Assembly: GCA_001179805.1 (NCBI GenBank)
Contig: CWGI01000001.1
Coordinates: 310,001 to 374,000, forward strand
From: Candidatus Hepatoplasma crinochetorum
GTDB lineage: Bacteria; Bacillota_I; Bacilli_A; Mycoplasmatales; Hepatoplasmataceae
Reading direction: 5' to 3'
Length of the DNA: 64,000 nucleotides
The position numbers and the translations under genes are program-made. Positions 45,665 to 56,000 of the stretch are shown one piece after another. The number at the start of each line of letters is the position of its first letter. The first letter of the stretch is position 1. A model generated the notes under the pieces. It saw only the letters and a program-made list of their open reading frames with translations, had not been told where the DNA came from and did not search any database.

Positions 45665-47419
45665 TTAATTTACTAAAATAACTGCAAATTTTTTGTTTTC
45701 GGTTTCCATTTTATTTATAAGCTCTCGTATTTGTTTTTCCTCAAGATAGTCATCATGTCTAATTTGCTCAAAATTTCTTAATCCTACTTCCCCAATCATT
45801 TGATAAAGAGATGTAAGAGAATTTATTGCTCGCAATTCAAAATGAGTTTCATAGATTCTATTAGGTAAAAATTCACGATCACTATTATAATAAAGAACTT
45901 TTTTAGGTTGTTTAAAGATATTTTTATCAAATTCCTGTTTTAAATAATTATCCATTCCAAAAATTATTTCAAGTAATTTTAAAGTATCTTCTTTTAATAT
46001 TTCATCTTTTATATTATGCAATCCTTTTGACAAAGATAATATTTTAGTGCTTCCTATTTGATCACGTTCAAAAAGACTAGCTTTAAATTGACTATCATAT
46101 AATAAAGGAGAATGTGTTGCAAATACAATATAAATATATTTGAATATATCTTGATTTTTTTCAATTAAATTTTTTAAATATTTTTTTAATTCCATTTGTA
46201 AAGGAATTGACAAATTATTTTCAGGTTCATCTACCATAATAATTTTAATTTGATCATCTATACTTCCATATATTATTGAATTTAAAGTAATAATGAAATC
46301 TAAAAACGCTTTAGTTCCTTCGCTATTATTTTTACTTTCATTACTTCCAATTAATCAATTATTTTTAGAATTAAATTCTAATTTTATTTTGTTATTAATA
46401 ATATTAATTTTTATTTCAAAATCAATAAATTCAAAATTTTTTAAAACTATTTTTAAATTAGTGTAAATTTTTTCTTCTATTTTTAATTTTTTATCATTTT
46501 TTTCAATCCCGTTCGGCATTTCATAATAAAATTTTAATTCCTCTTTTTCAGGATATAAAAAATTAAGAATATTATTTATTTTTGCTTTTTCAGAAAAAGC
46601 TTCTCCGAGATTTATTTTTTCAAAAAGATAATTTAGATCAAAAATATATTCAATATTATTTTTATTAGAATTATTTTTAATATAAATTATCTCGGGCTTT
46701 TTAATTAAAATTTTTTCAATATTTAAAAAAATTCTGAAAATATATTCTGTTTTTTCATAAATTTTAATATTATCTATATTCAAATAGCTAAATTCAGATG
46801 TTAATTCAAATTCACCCTTGCTTTTTGCATAAGAAATTACTCTTTTAATTTTATTGAATATTTTTTCTAATAATTTTTGTGTTTTAAGACCTACATTATA
46901 ATCTCTAAATTGATTATAAAAATTTTTATAAAAATCTTCATTATTAGGATTTTTAAGATATTCTAAAATTATTTTTTTATATGTTGAATTATTATTTAAC
47001 GCATAAAGATAATTATTATTATTAGAATCTACTCCTATTTTTCTTCCTTCATTTCTAAAAATATTCATATAATTATCTTTAATACTTTTAGGAAATAAAT
47101 AATTTAAACTACTTTCAAGAATTTTTAATTCATTTTCAGAAAAATTATAGTTAATTGAAACTTTAGATACTATATCCTCTTCTTTTTGAATTGCATAATT
47201 TATTTTTTCAGAACCTTTAATTTCTCTTAAAAATTTTGTTTTAAGATCTAAATCATTTTTTCTTAAAAAAGTAATTGCTTCCAAAAGAGATGTTTTCCCC
47301 GATGAATTTAAACCTAAAAGCAAATTAATATTATTACTATATAAGTCTATGCTTTGCTTTTTAAAAATTGTTTTTATTCCCTCTATTTCAAAATAAATTT
47401 TATTTTCTTCTATATTCAT
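45665..47419 (-). CDS. AAA ATPase (AAA_15/AAA_21, OLD-like without TOPRIM)
   Basis: 584 residues. Walker A LLGLNSSGKTS (about 33-43), ABC-like signature NNSEGTKAFLDF (about 368), Walker B IIMVDEPENNLS (about 397) and switch His in FATHSP (about 432). After the ATPase core come about 120 residues ending in EEKQIRELINKMETENKKF; no TOPRIM nuclease domain is visible. It resembles the partial gene at the left edge of the window. Ribosome site ATGGAG. It lies upstream of the helicase-nuclease gene on the same strand, but a gap with a terminator separates them. ATPases of this type commonly pair with nucleases in phage defence, which is inference here. Confidence 0.75.
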
Positions 47420-47634
47420 ATACGAATCTCCATTATATAATTTATGTTATTAAATTATATATAATGTTAATTTAAAAATGAAAATAATAATTTTTTAAAA
47501 ATATAAATATAAAATTATTTATATTTAATATAATTAATTTATATTTATTATAAATAATAATGATAAATAATTAAAAATTAAGTGAAGCAATTAAAAAGGG
47601 TTTAAAAATTTAATAAAATAAATTTAATTAAATT

Positions 47635-49824
47635 ATGGAAAAAAAAATAAAATTAAATTTTAATGAGTATAAAAGAAATGAAAAAAACAGCGGAAATTTA
47701 AGTGGTTATGTTAATAAAGTTGATTATAAAATTGATGATTTAGGAACAACTATAGATACTTCTAAAGTTAATACAACTAATTTTTCTTTAGAAGGTGGAC
47801 AGACACAGCAAGAAGTAAATAAAGCTAATAAAGAAGCAATTGATGCTAACACGCAAGCAATTGACGATATTATAAATAATGGTGTTCCATCAGGAAACAC
47901 TTCAACAATTAATACAACAAATGCGACTACTGAAGGTGGAGCAACACAGCAAGAAGTAAATGAAGCTAATAAAGAAGCAATTGATGCTAATACGCAAGCA
48001 ATTGACGATATTATAAATAATGGAGTTCCATCAGGAAATACTTCAACAATTAATACAACAAATGCGACTACTGAAGGCTGAGCAACACAGAAAGAAGTAA
48101 ATGAAGCTAATAAAAAATCTATCGATGATATTAATGATCAACTTGATGATTTAAGTGATCCAATTACTTCGAATGTTACTACAGTCGATGCAATTGCTGA
48201 AGGTGGAGCAACACAGCAAGAAGTAAATGAAGCTAATAAAGAAGCAATTGATAATTTAAATACTGAATATAATGAATTAAACGATAAAATTAATGATTTA
48301 AATTCAGTTATATCTAATATGAATGATGCTATTATTTCTATTCAAGAAAGTATTGAATCTTTATTTGATTGTACAGACTGCCCTAAAACAAATGAGCCAA
48401 CAGTAAATATTGATAATGAAATTATTGTTGATGGTTCAGGTAATGGATCTTCTGATGGTTCTTGAAGTGGAGATATTATAATAAATAATTTTTCCGGGCA
48501 GGGAAGAATTTTATTAAATCCTGATCCAAATAGTAATACTCCAATTGATTTAAATGATGGTTCAAATTCAGTTGAATTTGATAATTTACCTCCAGGAGAT
48601 TATGTAATATATGTTTTTGATGATAATAATTTAATTAGTGAATTTACTTTTACAATTTCTGAATCCAATATTCCAGCATCAGCTACAATAGATAATGTTA
48701 TTTCTAATTCACCAAGTATTGAAGATGGGAATGATGGATCAATATCATTTGATACAAATGTTAATGGTTGCGATGGAGTTGCTACTGCTTCTTTAAATCC
48801 AGAAAACGGAACAACACCAATCACTTTAACAACAGGAGATAATATAGGATTAACATTTTCTCCATTACCAGCAGGAGATTATACAATTCAAATATATTGT
48901 GATGATGTATTAATAAATGAGAGTGATGCAATAACTGTACCAGATTATGTAGCACCTAGTAATGGATTTATTCCTTTAACACCAGAAGCAGATGATGGAA
49001 ACTCTAAAACAACAGGAGATATTGATGATAATTATGATAATTATGATATTATAATTTCAAAAAATAATCACCCTGATTATGTAAGTAATGGGTTATTTAT
49101 TGGAAAAGAAATTGCTATTGGAGATTTAAACCTAAGCGGAATTATTGATGGAAGCGAAGTTGATAAACTAACTTTTACATCTCAAACTAACTTTAATACA
49201 ACAAATACAGGTGATTATGCTGGTATTTATTACCTAAAAGGAATAAATGTTGGACTAACTCCTTTAATTACAGCAGGACAATACCATAACAATGATAATT
49301 TTACTTGATTAGATACAATTACAAACTATAATATGATTATTCAAAAATGAAGTGATGAAACAAGAGGAGTTAAAACATACACTTTCTGAGAAATTGATAC
49401 TACAGTTGGAAAATCTTATATTTATGCTGCTAAAAATGCAGCTGAAACAGGACTTAATGGTTGAACATATAATAATTTAAAAATAGAAACAGGTATTGGG
49501 GAAAATTCATACCTAGAAATGATTTATGGTATTAATTTTACAGAAATAACAAATTTAGTTACTTCTAGTACAGGAAGTAGATTTACTATTTCAGATTACA
49601 CAGGATACGATTTATTATTATTTAATATTGAACAATCTGGTAATAACAGTTCTGGTACTTGATTCATAAATATAAATGATTTAGTTCAAGATGGAGCAAC
49701 TAAATACTCATATGGTAATTACAATGATAATTACTTTACTATTAGTGGTAATGTAATTACTTGAAATGCTGAAAGTGGAATAGGACATCTTAATTTAGTT
49801 GGAGTAAAAGGAATTAAAATATAA
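47635..49824 (+). CDS. Fibre-like repeat protein with SprB-like domains, no signal peptide
   Basis: 729 residues. N-terminus is basic and not hydrophobic (MEKKIKLNFNEYKRNEK). Residues about 53-190 are tandem 47-residue units (TQQEVNEANKEAID, NTSTINTTNATTEGG), then a coiled-coil stretch. Residues about 270-440 hold two domains like SprB repeats (SNSPSIEDGNDGSISF, LPAGDYTIQIYCDD). The last 280 residues are an Asn/Thr/Tyr-rich globular part (DYAGIYYLKGINVG, ISDYTGYDLLLFNI) ending in LVGVKGIKI. A coiled shaft with a globular beta C-terminus is the layout of phage tail fibres and trimeric adhesins. With no signal peptide or anchor, export is unexplained. No clear ribosome site. Three Trp are TGA, including GG to GW in the third repeat. 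Confidence 0.65.
47794..48216 (+). repeat. 141-base tandem repeats in the fibre-like gene
   Basis: Units begin at 47794, 47935 and 48076 (141 bases apart, 47 codons); the first two are almost identical over the full unit, the third diverges after its first third. A shorter related unit starts at 48202. Near identity means recent expansion. Confidence 0.85.
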
Positions 49825-49868
49825 ATGAATAATTTTTATTAGAAAATAAAATTTTTATTATATTTATT

Positions 49869-49896
49869 AAAAAACAACCCTTTTGGTTGTTTTTTA
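49869..49896 (+). terminator. Terminator of the fibre-like gene
   Basis: AAAAAACAACC, loop CTTTT, GGTTGTTTTTT. Confidence 0.75.
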
Positions 49897-50225
49897 TTTT
49901 TAAATTCAAATCCTATTGGAAGAATTTTTAAAATAAATTTTGATAATTTCTAGAATACCTTTTTTAGAATTATCGAGAACAATTAATTTAAATATTATTT
50001 TTGATAATTATTATGATACAGATTTTTTATTAACTAACTATTCTTATATAAGAATAAAAAATACAAAATTAATATAGCAAAAATACATTATATATGATGA
50101 GATAATAAAATATAATTTTGTTTTAGTTTGTGATTATTATTTTATTTTAACAATTATTTAAATATTAATTACAAAACACAAGTGAAATAAGTTTAAAAAT
50201 AAGATTTTATTTATAAAAGATTTAA
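49897..50225. other. AT-rich intergenic region with one palindrome
   Basis: No ORF seen. It holds an 18-base palindrome at 50039-50056 (TATTCTTATATAAGAATA) of unknown role. Confidence 0.45.
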
Positions 50226-51008
50226 TTATTTAGAATTTATTTTATAAAATCTTTCAGCATTTTTATTTGTAATATTAATTAATTCACTTATTTCAATATT
50301 TATTAATTTTTGAAATTCCTCAATCGTATATTTTAAATAAAATGGATAATTTATTTTTCCTCGAAAAGGAGAAGGAGTAAGATAAGGACAATCTGTTTCA
50401 AATAATAATCTTTCAAGTGGAATAATTTTTATATTTTCTCTAATATTACTTGCATTTTTAAAAGTTATGATTCCATTTACACTGATCATTAAATTTTTAA
50501 TTTCCAAAAATCTAATTAAATTTTCCTTACTACCTGTATAAGAATGAATTAAGTAATTTAAATTAGAAAAATTTATGATAATTTTATAAATATCCTCATA
50601 AGCATCACGGCCATGAATTACAACCGGTAAATTTAATTCTTGTGCTATTTTTAATTGAAATATGAATCACTTTTTCTGTACTGCTTTTTCCTCTTCACTA
50701 ATACTTCTTGAATAATCAAGTCCAATTTCTCCTATTGCTTTAATTTGATTTTTATTTTTAGTAATTATTTCTTTTAATCATTTTTCTTTTTTCTGATTCA
50801 ATTCTTTTACATCATAGGGATGAATTCCAATTACAGGAATTAATTTTTGATATTTTTTACTTAATTTTAAAATTTCTTCTATTGAGTCTAAATCTGTTCC
50901 AATATTGAATACATATTTAAGTTCAGAAAGTGATTTTAAAATAACTTCATCTAATTGATCTCCATAATAATGTTTTGTAAGATGAGCATGTGTATCTATT
51001 GCTTTCAT
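50226..51008 (-). CDS. tatD: TatD family metal-dependent DNase
   Basis: 260 residues. Metal ligands: THAHL near the start (His7, His9), GEIGLDY (Glu about 94), PVVIHGRDA (His about 128), LIHSYTG (His about 153), and FETDCPYLTP (Asp about 204). It is a TIM-barrel hydrolase, 3'-5' exonuclease or D-Tyr-tRNA deacylase-like in relatives. Its ATG is one base after the mnmE stop, as in M. genitalium where thdF (mnmE) and tatD are neighbours. Confidence 0.92.
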
Positions 51009-51009
51009 T

Positions 51010-52347
51010 TTATTTTCCTATACAAAATTTACTAAATAGTTGATAAATATAATCTTCATCTAACTCTTTTCCTAAAATTTTGTAAAGATCTTTTAATATC
51101 GTCTCAATTTCAAATGATATGATATCTTCTTGATAATCACTATCAATTAATTCAATTACATTTGTTAATTTATCTTTAATATTATTAAAATTATTGATTT
51201 GATTATCGGTAATAAGAATTGCATTTTCTTCTGCAAATTTTGCAATTAATTTTGTTTCAATATATTTTATGATTGTTTTTTCTAATTCTTGAATATCATT
51301 TTCCTTAGCTGAAATTTTTAAAAAATTATTTTTAATATCTTTTTTAATTTGATCTTTCTTATTTAAGCTGATAATTACTTTATTTTTATAATTATTTGTT
51401 ATTTCTTTAAAATTACTCAATTGCTTATTAATTGATTTTGTTCCATCAATAAGCAAAATTATAATGTCTGCTTCTTTTAATGTTTCAAATGATTTTTTAA
51501 TGCCAATTTTTTCTACCTTATTACCAAATTTACGTAATCCTGCAGTATCTTGAAATGTAATTAAATGATTATTTAAATAAATTGAAGATTCAATTACATC
51601 TCGTGTTGTTCCTTTGTAATTTGAAACAATTGCTCGATCTTCTTTTAAAATTTTATTTAATAATGTTGATTTTCCAGCATTAGGTTGACCAATTAAAGCA
51701 ATTTTGATTCCTTTTCCAATTTTTAATATCTTTGTTGATTCATTAATAATTTTTTTAAAATCATTTAATAATACTTTTAATTCTTGATTAATTTTTTTTA
51801 TATTATAAATTGGAAGATCGGTATTTTCTGGATAATCAATTGCGACTTGAATTCTTGAAATAACATCCTCTAATTTTTCGATAATTTTATTTATAAATTG
51901 ACCTTGCTTATTATTTAAATTTTTTGTTGCTTGATTTGCAAGCGTACGATCGTTTGTAAGAATAAGCGTATTAATCGCTTCTGACTGCGTAAGATTAATT
52001 TTTCCGTTCATAAACGCTTGTTGCATAAATTCGCCCGGATTTGCTTGTGTTATATTCATTGTTGCTAATTTTTCAATAATTTTATTAGCAACAATCATAG
52101 ATCCATGAAAATGAATTTCACAGACATCTTCTCCTGTAAATGAATTAGGTTTTTGAAAAATTAAAACCAATGTATCATCTATAAATTGATTTTTGAAAAA
52201 TAATTTATGAAAAGTAACAGAATTAGGCTTAATTTCTAAGTTTGGATATAAGTTTTTAATTACATCAAAGGTAAAGGAACCTGAAATACGAATAATTCCA
52301 ACATTTTGATTTATTGGCTTTGTGACTAATGAATAAATAGTTTGCAA
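51010..52347 (-). CDS. mnmE: tRNA modification GTPase MnmE (TrmE)
   Basis: 445 residues from a TTG start. I choose the TTG that gives MQTIYSLVTKP because GGAG sits six bases before it; an upstream TTG would place that GGAG inside the gene. Motifs: GIIRISG, PGEFMQQAFMNGKINL, GTPase G1 GQPNAGKST (about 222), DTAG in FQDTAGLRK, NKKD, and the C-terminal CIGK with the conserved Cys. It is the partner of MnmG in wobble-uridine modification. Adjacent to tatD downstream and, 26 bases upstream, to a small membrane-protein gene. Confidence 0.95.
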   Translation of the reverse strand: MQTIYSLVTKPINQNVGIIRISGSFTFDVIKNLYPNLEIKPNSVTFHKLFFKNQFIDDTLVLIFQKPNSFTGEDVCEIHFHGSMIVANKIIEKLATMNITQANPGEFMQQAFMNGKINLTQSEAINTLILTNDRTLANQATKNLNNKQGQFINKIIEKLEDVISRIQVAIDYPENTDLPIYNIKKINQELKVLLNDFKKIINESTKILKIGKGIKIALIGQPNAGKSTLLNKILKEDRAIVSNYKGTTRDVIESSIYLNNHLITFQDTAGLRKFGNKVEKIGIKKSFETLKEADIIILLIDGTKSINKQLSNFKEITNNYKNKVIISLNKKDQIKKDIKNNFLKISAKENDIQELEKTIIKYIETKLIAKFAEENAILITDNQINNFNNIKDKLTNVIELIDSDYQEDIISFEIETILKDLYKILGKELDEDYIYQLFSKFCIGK

Positions 52348-52373
52348 TATAAACTCCAATTTTTTTTATTAAA

Positions 52374-52643
52374 TTAAAAAAAATACTGATTATTAATACT
52401 TGGAATAATTGATCATGAATCTGGTCATCAATCGGTTCCGATGAAAGTATCACAAAAAGCAATTAAAAAAATACTAATTAAAAAAAGCAATAAAAGATAT
52501 TTGATAAAAAAATAAAATCCTTTAAAAACATAATTAATAAAAAAACGAATAATAATTATAATCATTATTATAAATGCAATAATAACTAATATCCAGAAGA
52601 GCATAATTCAATATCATGCTCATTCCCCATAAATACTATTCAT
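52374..52643 (-). CDS. Small membrane protein with FCDTFIGTDWW motif (copy 2)
   Basis: 89 residues. It opens MNSIYGEWAWYWI, has two hydrophobic segments (about 14-35 and 43-64), and then the motif AFCDTFIGTDWWPDSWSII. It is a paralogue of the 104-residue protein upstream, sharing the WAWYWIxLFW start and the same C-terminal motif. Five or more Trp are TGA, so it is invisible to a standard-code gene finder. One Cys is conserved. It may use its own promoter because a strong terminator separates the two copies. Function unknown. Confidence 0.75.
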
Positions 52644-52674
52644 AAAATTTCTTAAATCTTCTTATATAAAATAT

Positions 52675-52713
52675 ATATTAAAATAAAGTTAGAAACTAAC
52701 TTTATTTTAATAT
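52675..52713. terminator. Strong hairpin between the two small membrane-protein genes
   Basis: 18-bp perfect stem (52675-52692 with 52696-52713) and a three-base loop AAA. It lies five bases after the stop of copy 1. Confidence 0.7.
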
Positions 52714-52717
52714 CTTA

Positions 52718-53032
52718 TTACCCATTTATTCAATCAATTAAATTTCAACTAGATGGTCATCAATCAGTTCCGATAAAAGTATCACAAAAGGCAATAAATA
52801 AAAGGACCGAAATTCCAACTCCAACAATTGGTCCAATTATTTTAATAATTAAACCGATTGAAAATTTGAAAATAAATTTCAATATAATAAATAAAAACGT
52901 AAAAGCCAAAATTGCAATTGCTAACCAAAATAAAAAAATTCAATATCATTCTCAATCACTATAAAATGTTCCAACTGAGTTATTTAGATCTGAACCCAAT
53001 TTATTAAAATTATAAAGTGCTTCTAATTTCAT
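52718..53032 (-). CDS. Small membrane protein with FCDTFIGTDWW motif (copy 1)
   Basis: 104 residues. N-terminal soluble stretch of about 25 residues, then WEWYWIFLFWLAIAIL, a second hydrophobic segment rich in Gly (IIGPIVGVGISVLLF), and AFCDTFIGTDWWPSSWNLIDW. Trp codons are TGA except one. Ribosome site AAGGA before the ATG. It is downstream of the PD-(D/E)XK gene with a 43-base gap. Two closely related copies side by side with one invariant Trp/Cys motif suggest a shared membrane function, unknown. Confidence 0.75.
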
Positions 53033-53075
53033 ATTTTTCCTTAGTTTTTTTATACATAGAAATATTATAACTAAA

Positions 53076-54008
53076 TTAGGAATATTTATTGAAAAAGTCC
53101 AAACTTAAAAGATATTTCTCTTTTAATTGCAAAACGTCCTCAATGATTTCCAATAATTTTCCTTCTGTAATTCTTTTTGTATAAAATTCGCTTTTTAAAG
53201 TATCTTTTAAATTATTAATATTTATAATTATTAATTCATCAGAAATATTTTTTTCAAGATGAGGATTTAATTTTTTAAGAATATATTGATAAATACCTAC
53301 CTGTCTTCAATAATCAAAATTATTACCTTCAGAAGAAGTTTTAAGATCACAAACATGAATCATTTTCGTATCTTTATTGATAAGTAAAAAATCAATCTCG
53401 CCTGTAAATATTCCATCTGGATGATAAAATTTTAAATTATGACCGATTACGACAAAGTTTTTTTGATCTAAATATTGAATAAATTCTAATACTTCTGTTG
53501 ATTGAGTTGAAATTGCTATATTCTCCTCATTTTCTAAAAAATTTACAATATCAGATTCTGTTTTTTTACCATAGTCAATTGATTCTTGTAATTTTATTTT
53601 TCCTAAAATCTTAAGGGTTTGACTATAAATTGTTTGTTTTGTAAACATTTTTACTTTATCTTGAATTAATTTTAATTCATATAAAACTCGTTTTCCCTTT
53701 TCTGAGTTTCAATTTATTCAATTTCAACCAAAATCATTAACCATATTATTTAAATCTAAATTAAATTGTTGTTCCTTTTTAATTTGCTTTAATTTATATT
53801 CCCCCAAAAGAGGGAGAATATAAGGTTCATTAAATTTATTTAGAAATTCTGATAGATTAGTATTACTAGGGATGTGTAAAAATTCATTATTTTGCTCAAG
53901 GTAGTAAAAATTTAAACTCTTGTAAGGTTGATATAATTTTTCTTTTTTTATTAATTTTAATTTTATTTTCTTACTTAATTCTGGGTAATAATAGCGAAAA
54001 TTTTTCAT
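53076..54008 (-). CDS. PD-(D/E)XK nuclease-like protein
   Basis: 310 residues read through TGA. The C-terminal half has the nuclease core of the RecB/Cas4-like group: E in KTESD, GEIDFLLI (Asp about 234), HVCDLKTSS (D-x-K about 246-250), and WRQVGIYQYIL (the trailing Q-x-x-x-Y motif). The N-terminal half, MKNFRYYYPELSKKIK onwards, is not recognised. It immediately follows rsmI (stop TAA directly before the ATG), so it is part of the same operon. A role in DNA repair or recombination is likely from the fold but unproven. Confidence 0.75.
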
Positions 54009-54842
54009 TTATTTTATTTCTTTTTTCTCTTTCAATAAATTATATAATTGATTTTTTTTGACTTTATTATCAAATAAATTATAAATCATTAAAATTTCTT
54101 GATCCTTTAAATCTAAATTTCTTAAAAAATCTAAATTTTTTTTAATTTTATCCAATTCAATTTCTAAATTTAGAAAATTTTTTGTAGGAAGAAGAACGAC
54201 AAACTCTCCTTTTAAATTTTCCCTTTTTAAGAAAGTATTAATAGTTAATTTTTTAATTTCTTCAAATTTTTTGGTAAGTTCTCTTGCAATTATAATTTCT
54301 AAATCTTTTTGATAAAATTCTAAAATTATCTTCAATGTATTAATAATTCTTTTGGGAGATTCATAAAATATGATCACATCAACAAGATATTTTAAATCCT
54401 CAATTTTGCCAATTATTTTTGCTCTTCTTCGATCTAAAAAACCAATAAAAACAAAAGAATTAAATATTATTCCACTTCCACTTAAAGCTGTAATTATTGC
54501 ATTAGGGCCAGGAATTGGAATAACATCTACTTCTTTTAATTTTAGATAATTTATAATGAATTGCCCAGGATCAGATATTGTCGGTGTACCTGAATCGGTA
54601 ATTAAAGCACAATTACCTTTTTTTAGTTTTTCTTCTACAAATTCTTTTATTTTTATCTCTTTATATTTATGTAATGAATATAAAGGTTTTTTTTCTATTT
54701 TAAAATAATTTAATAATTTTTGCGAATATAAAGGATTTTCACAAAAAATAAAATCTACATTTTTTAAAACATCCAAAGCTCTTAATGATATATCATCAAG
54801 ATTACCAATCGGTGTCGCAACAACATAAAATTTATTATTCAT
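54009..54842 (-). CDS. rsmI: 16S rRNA 2'-O-methyltransferase RsmI
   Basis: 277 residues. Tetrapyrrole methylase fold: VVATPIGNLDDISLRAL at the start, ITDSGTPTISDPG, IPIPGPNAIITALSGSG and FIGFLDRR, FYESPKRI. It modifies C1402 of 16S rRNA together with RsmH. No Trp codon at all. Its start overlaps the preceding gene by eight bases. Confidence 0.94.
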   Translation of the reverse strand: MNNKFYVVATPIGNLDDISLRALDVLKNVDFIFCENPLYSQKLLNYFKIEKKPLYSLHKYKEIKIKEFVEEKLKKGNCALITDSGTPTISDPGQFIINYLKLKEVDVIPIPGPNAIITALSGSGIIFNSFVFIGFLDRRRAKIIGKIEDLKYLVDVIIFYESPKRIINTLKIILEFYQKDLEIIIARELTKKFEEIKKLTINTFLKRENLKGEFVVLLPTKNFLNLEIELDKIKKNLDFLRNLDLKDQEILMIYNLFDNKVKKNQLYNLLKEKKEIK

Positions 54843-55356
54843 TTTTGCTTTCTAAATTAAAATAATTATTTAATAAATAATTAAAAAATATTTCATTTTC
54901 AATGATGCTTGTATTAATGCCTAAATTAATTATATTTTGATCTTTTAAAGAAATTTTTGTTAATAAAAAACAATTTATTAGTTGCTTTGTATAATCATTA
55001 GATCTTAAAAAAACTTGTCTTATTTTGATAATATCATTACTCAAAAATAAATTTTCAAATTCATTATTAATTTTAAAATTATCATAATTGAATTTACGAT
55101 TTTTTATAAAAGAAATTAAAAATTCTAGATTACGATTCCATCTAAAATAACTTATTTTAAAATCTTTTTCTTCATTTTGCATCTGTAAAAAGGTAAAAAT
55201 TAATCTTTTAAAATTACCATAATTTCACTTATCAACATTTTCAATTATTTTTCAATCTAAAATTAATTCTTTTTTTACTTGTGCTAATTTAAAAAGTTCT
55301 TCTTTATTAAGAAGGTTTTCTTGTTCGTTTATTTGTTTTTCAATTATTATTTTCAT
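54835..55356 (-). CDS. HolB-like protein in the position of DNA polymerase III delta', shortened
   Basis: 173 residues; family members are normally 250-330. The place in the operon, directly after tmk, is where Mycoplasma and Bacillus carry holB. The sequence is helical and Lys/Asn/Leu-rich, and I cannot find a zinc finger, Walker-like loop or SRC motif. If it is delta', only the C-terminal collar part remains. Trp codons are TGA at about residues 36 and 44. Start ATG two bases after the tmk stop, end overlapping rsmI. The holB link is positional inference. Confidence 0.5.
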
Positions 55357-55358
55357 TA

Positions 55359-56000
55359 TTAAAATTTTTTATTTAAATCCCTTATTATTATTTCAACTAT
55401 TTTTGAAATTTCTTTATTTCCATCTATTAAAACAAATCGCTTTTTTTCTTTGCTTGCTAGATCTAAATATCTTTTCCTAATTTTATTATGAAAATCTAAA
55501 TCATATTGATCAAATTTATTTATTACTCTTTTATTATTTTTAATTCGTTCTTGAGCTAATTTTGGGTCAAGATCAATTAAATAAGTTGTTTTAGGATTTA
55601 CTCCTAGCGTAGCTAATTTATTTGTTTTAATGATGTCTTGATCTTTAATACCTTTTAAACCTTGATAAACGAAAGTAGAATCAATAAATCGATCACAAAT
55701 TATAATTTTATTATCTTTTAAAAAAGGAAAAATAAATTTTTGAATATGCTCTGCTCGATTTGCTTGTAAAAGAAATAATTCTGTAATTGGAAGAATTTCA
55801 TAATTTACAATCAAATCTCTTGTTTTAAGAAGAAAATCATTCCCCGAATTTCCAGGTTCTCTTGTAAAAATAATTTCTTTATTTTTAAAAAAATATTTAT
55901 TTTGTTTTTTATCAAGAAATCTTTTTTTTAATTCATATATTATCGTTGTTTTTCCAGCTCCATCAATTCCTTCAATTGTAATGAAATTTTGATATTTCAT
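55359..56000 (-). CDS. tmk: Thymidylate kinase
   Basis: 213 residues. P-loop GIDGAGKTT, FTREPG, LFLLQANRAEHIQ, CDRFIDSTFVYQG and the C-terminal LIDLDP. Makes dTDP from dTMP. Its ATG overlaps the recR stop (TAATG). Expected gene order recR-tmk. Confidence 0.95.
   Translation of the reverse strand: MKYQNFITIEGIDGAGKTTIIYELKKRFLDKKQNKYFFKNKEIIFTREPGNSGNDFLLKTRDLIVNYEILPITELFLLQANRAEHIQKFIFPFLKDNKIIICDRFIDSTFVYQGLKGIKDQDIIKTNKLATLGVNPKTTYLIDLDPKLAQERIKNNKRVINKFDQYDLDFHNKIRKRYLDLASKEKKRFVLIDGNKEISKIVEIIIRDLNKKF

Noticed and set aside
47794-48216. CRISPR array
   Set aside because: Repeats are contiguous 141-base coding units in frame, without spacers; no Cas genes in the window.
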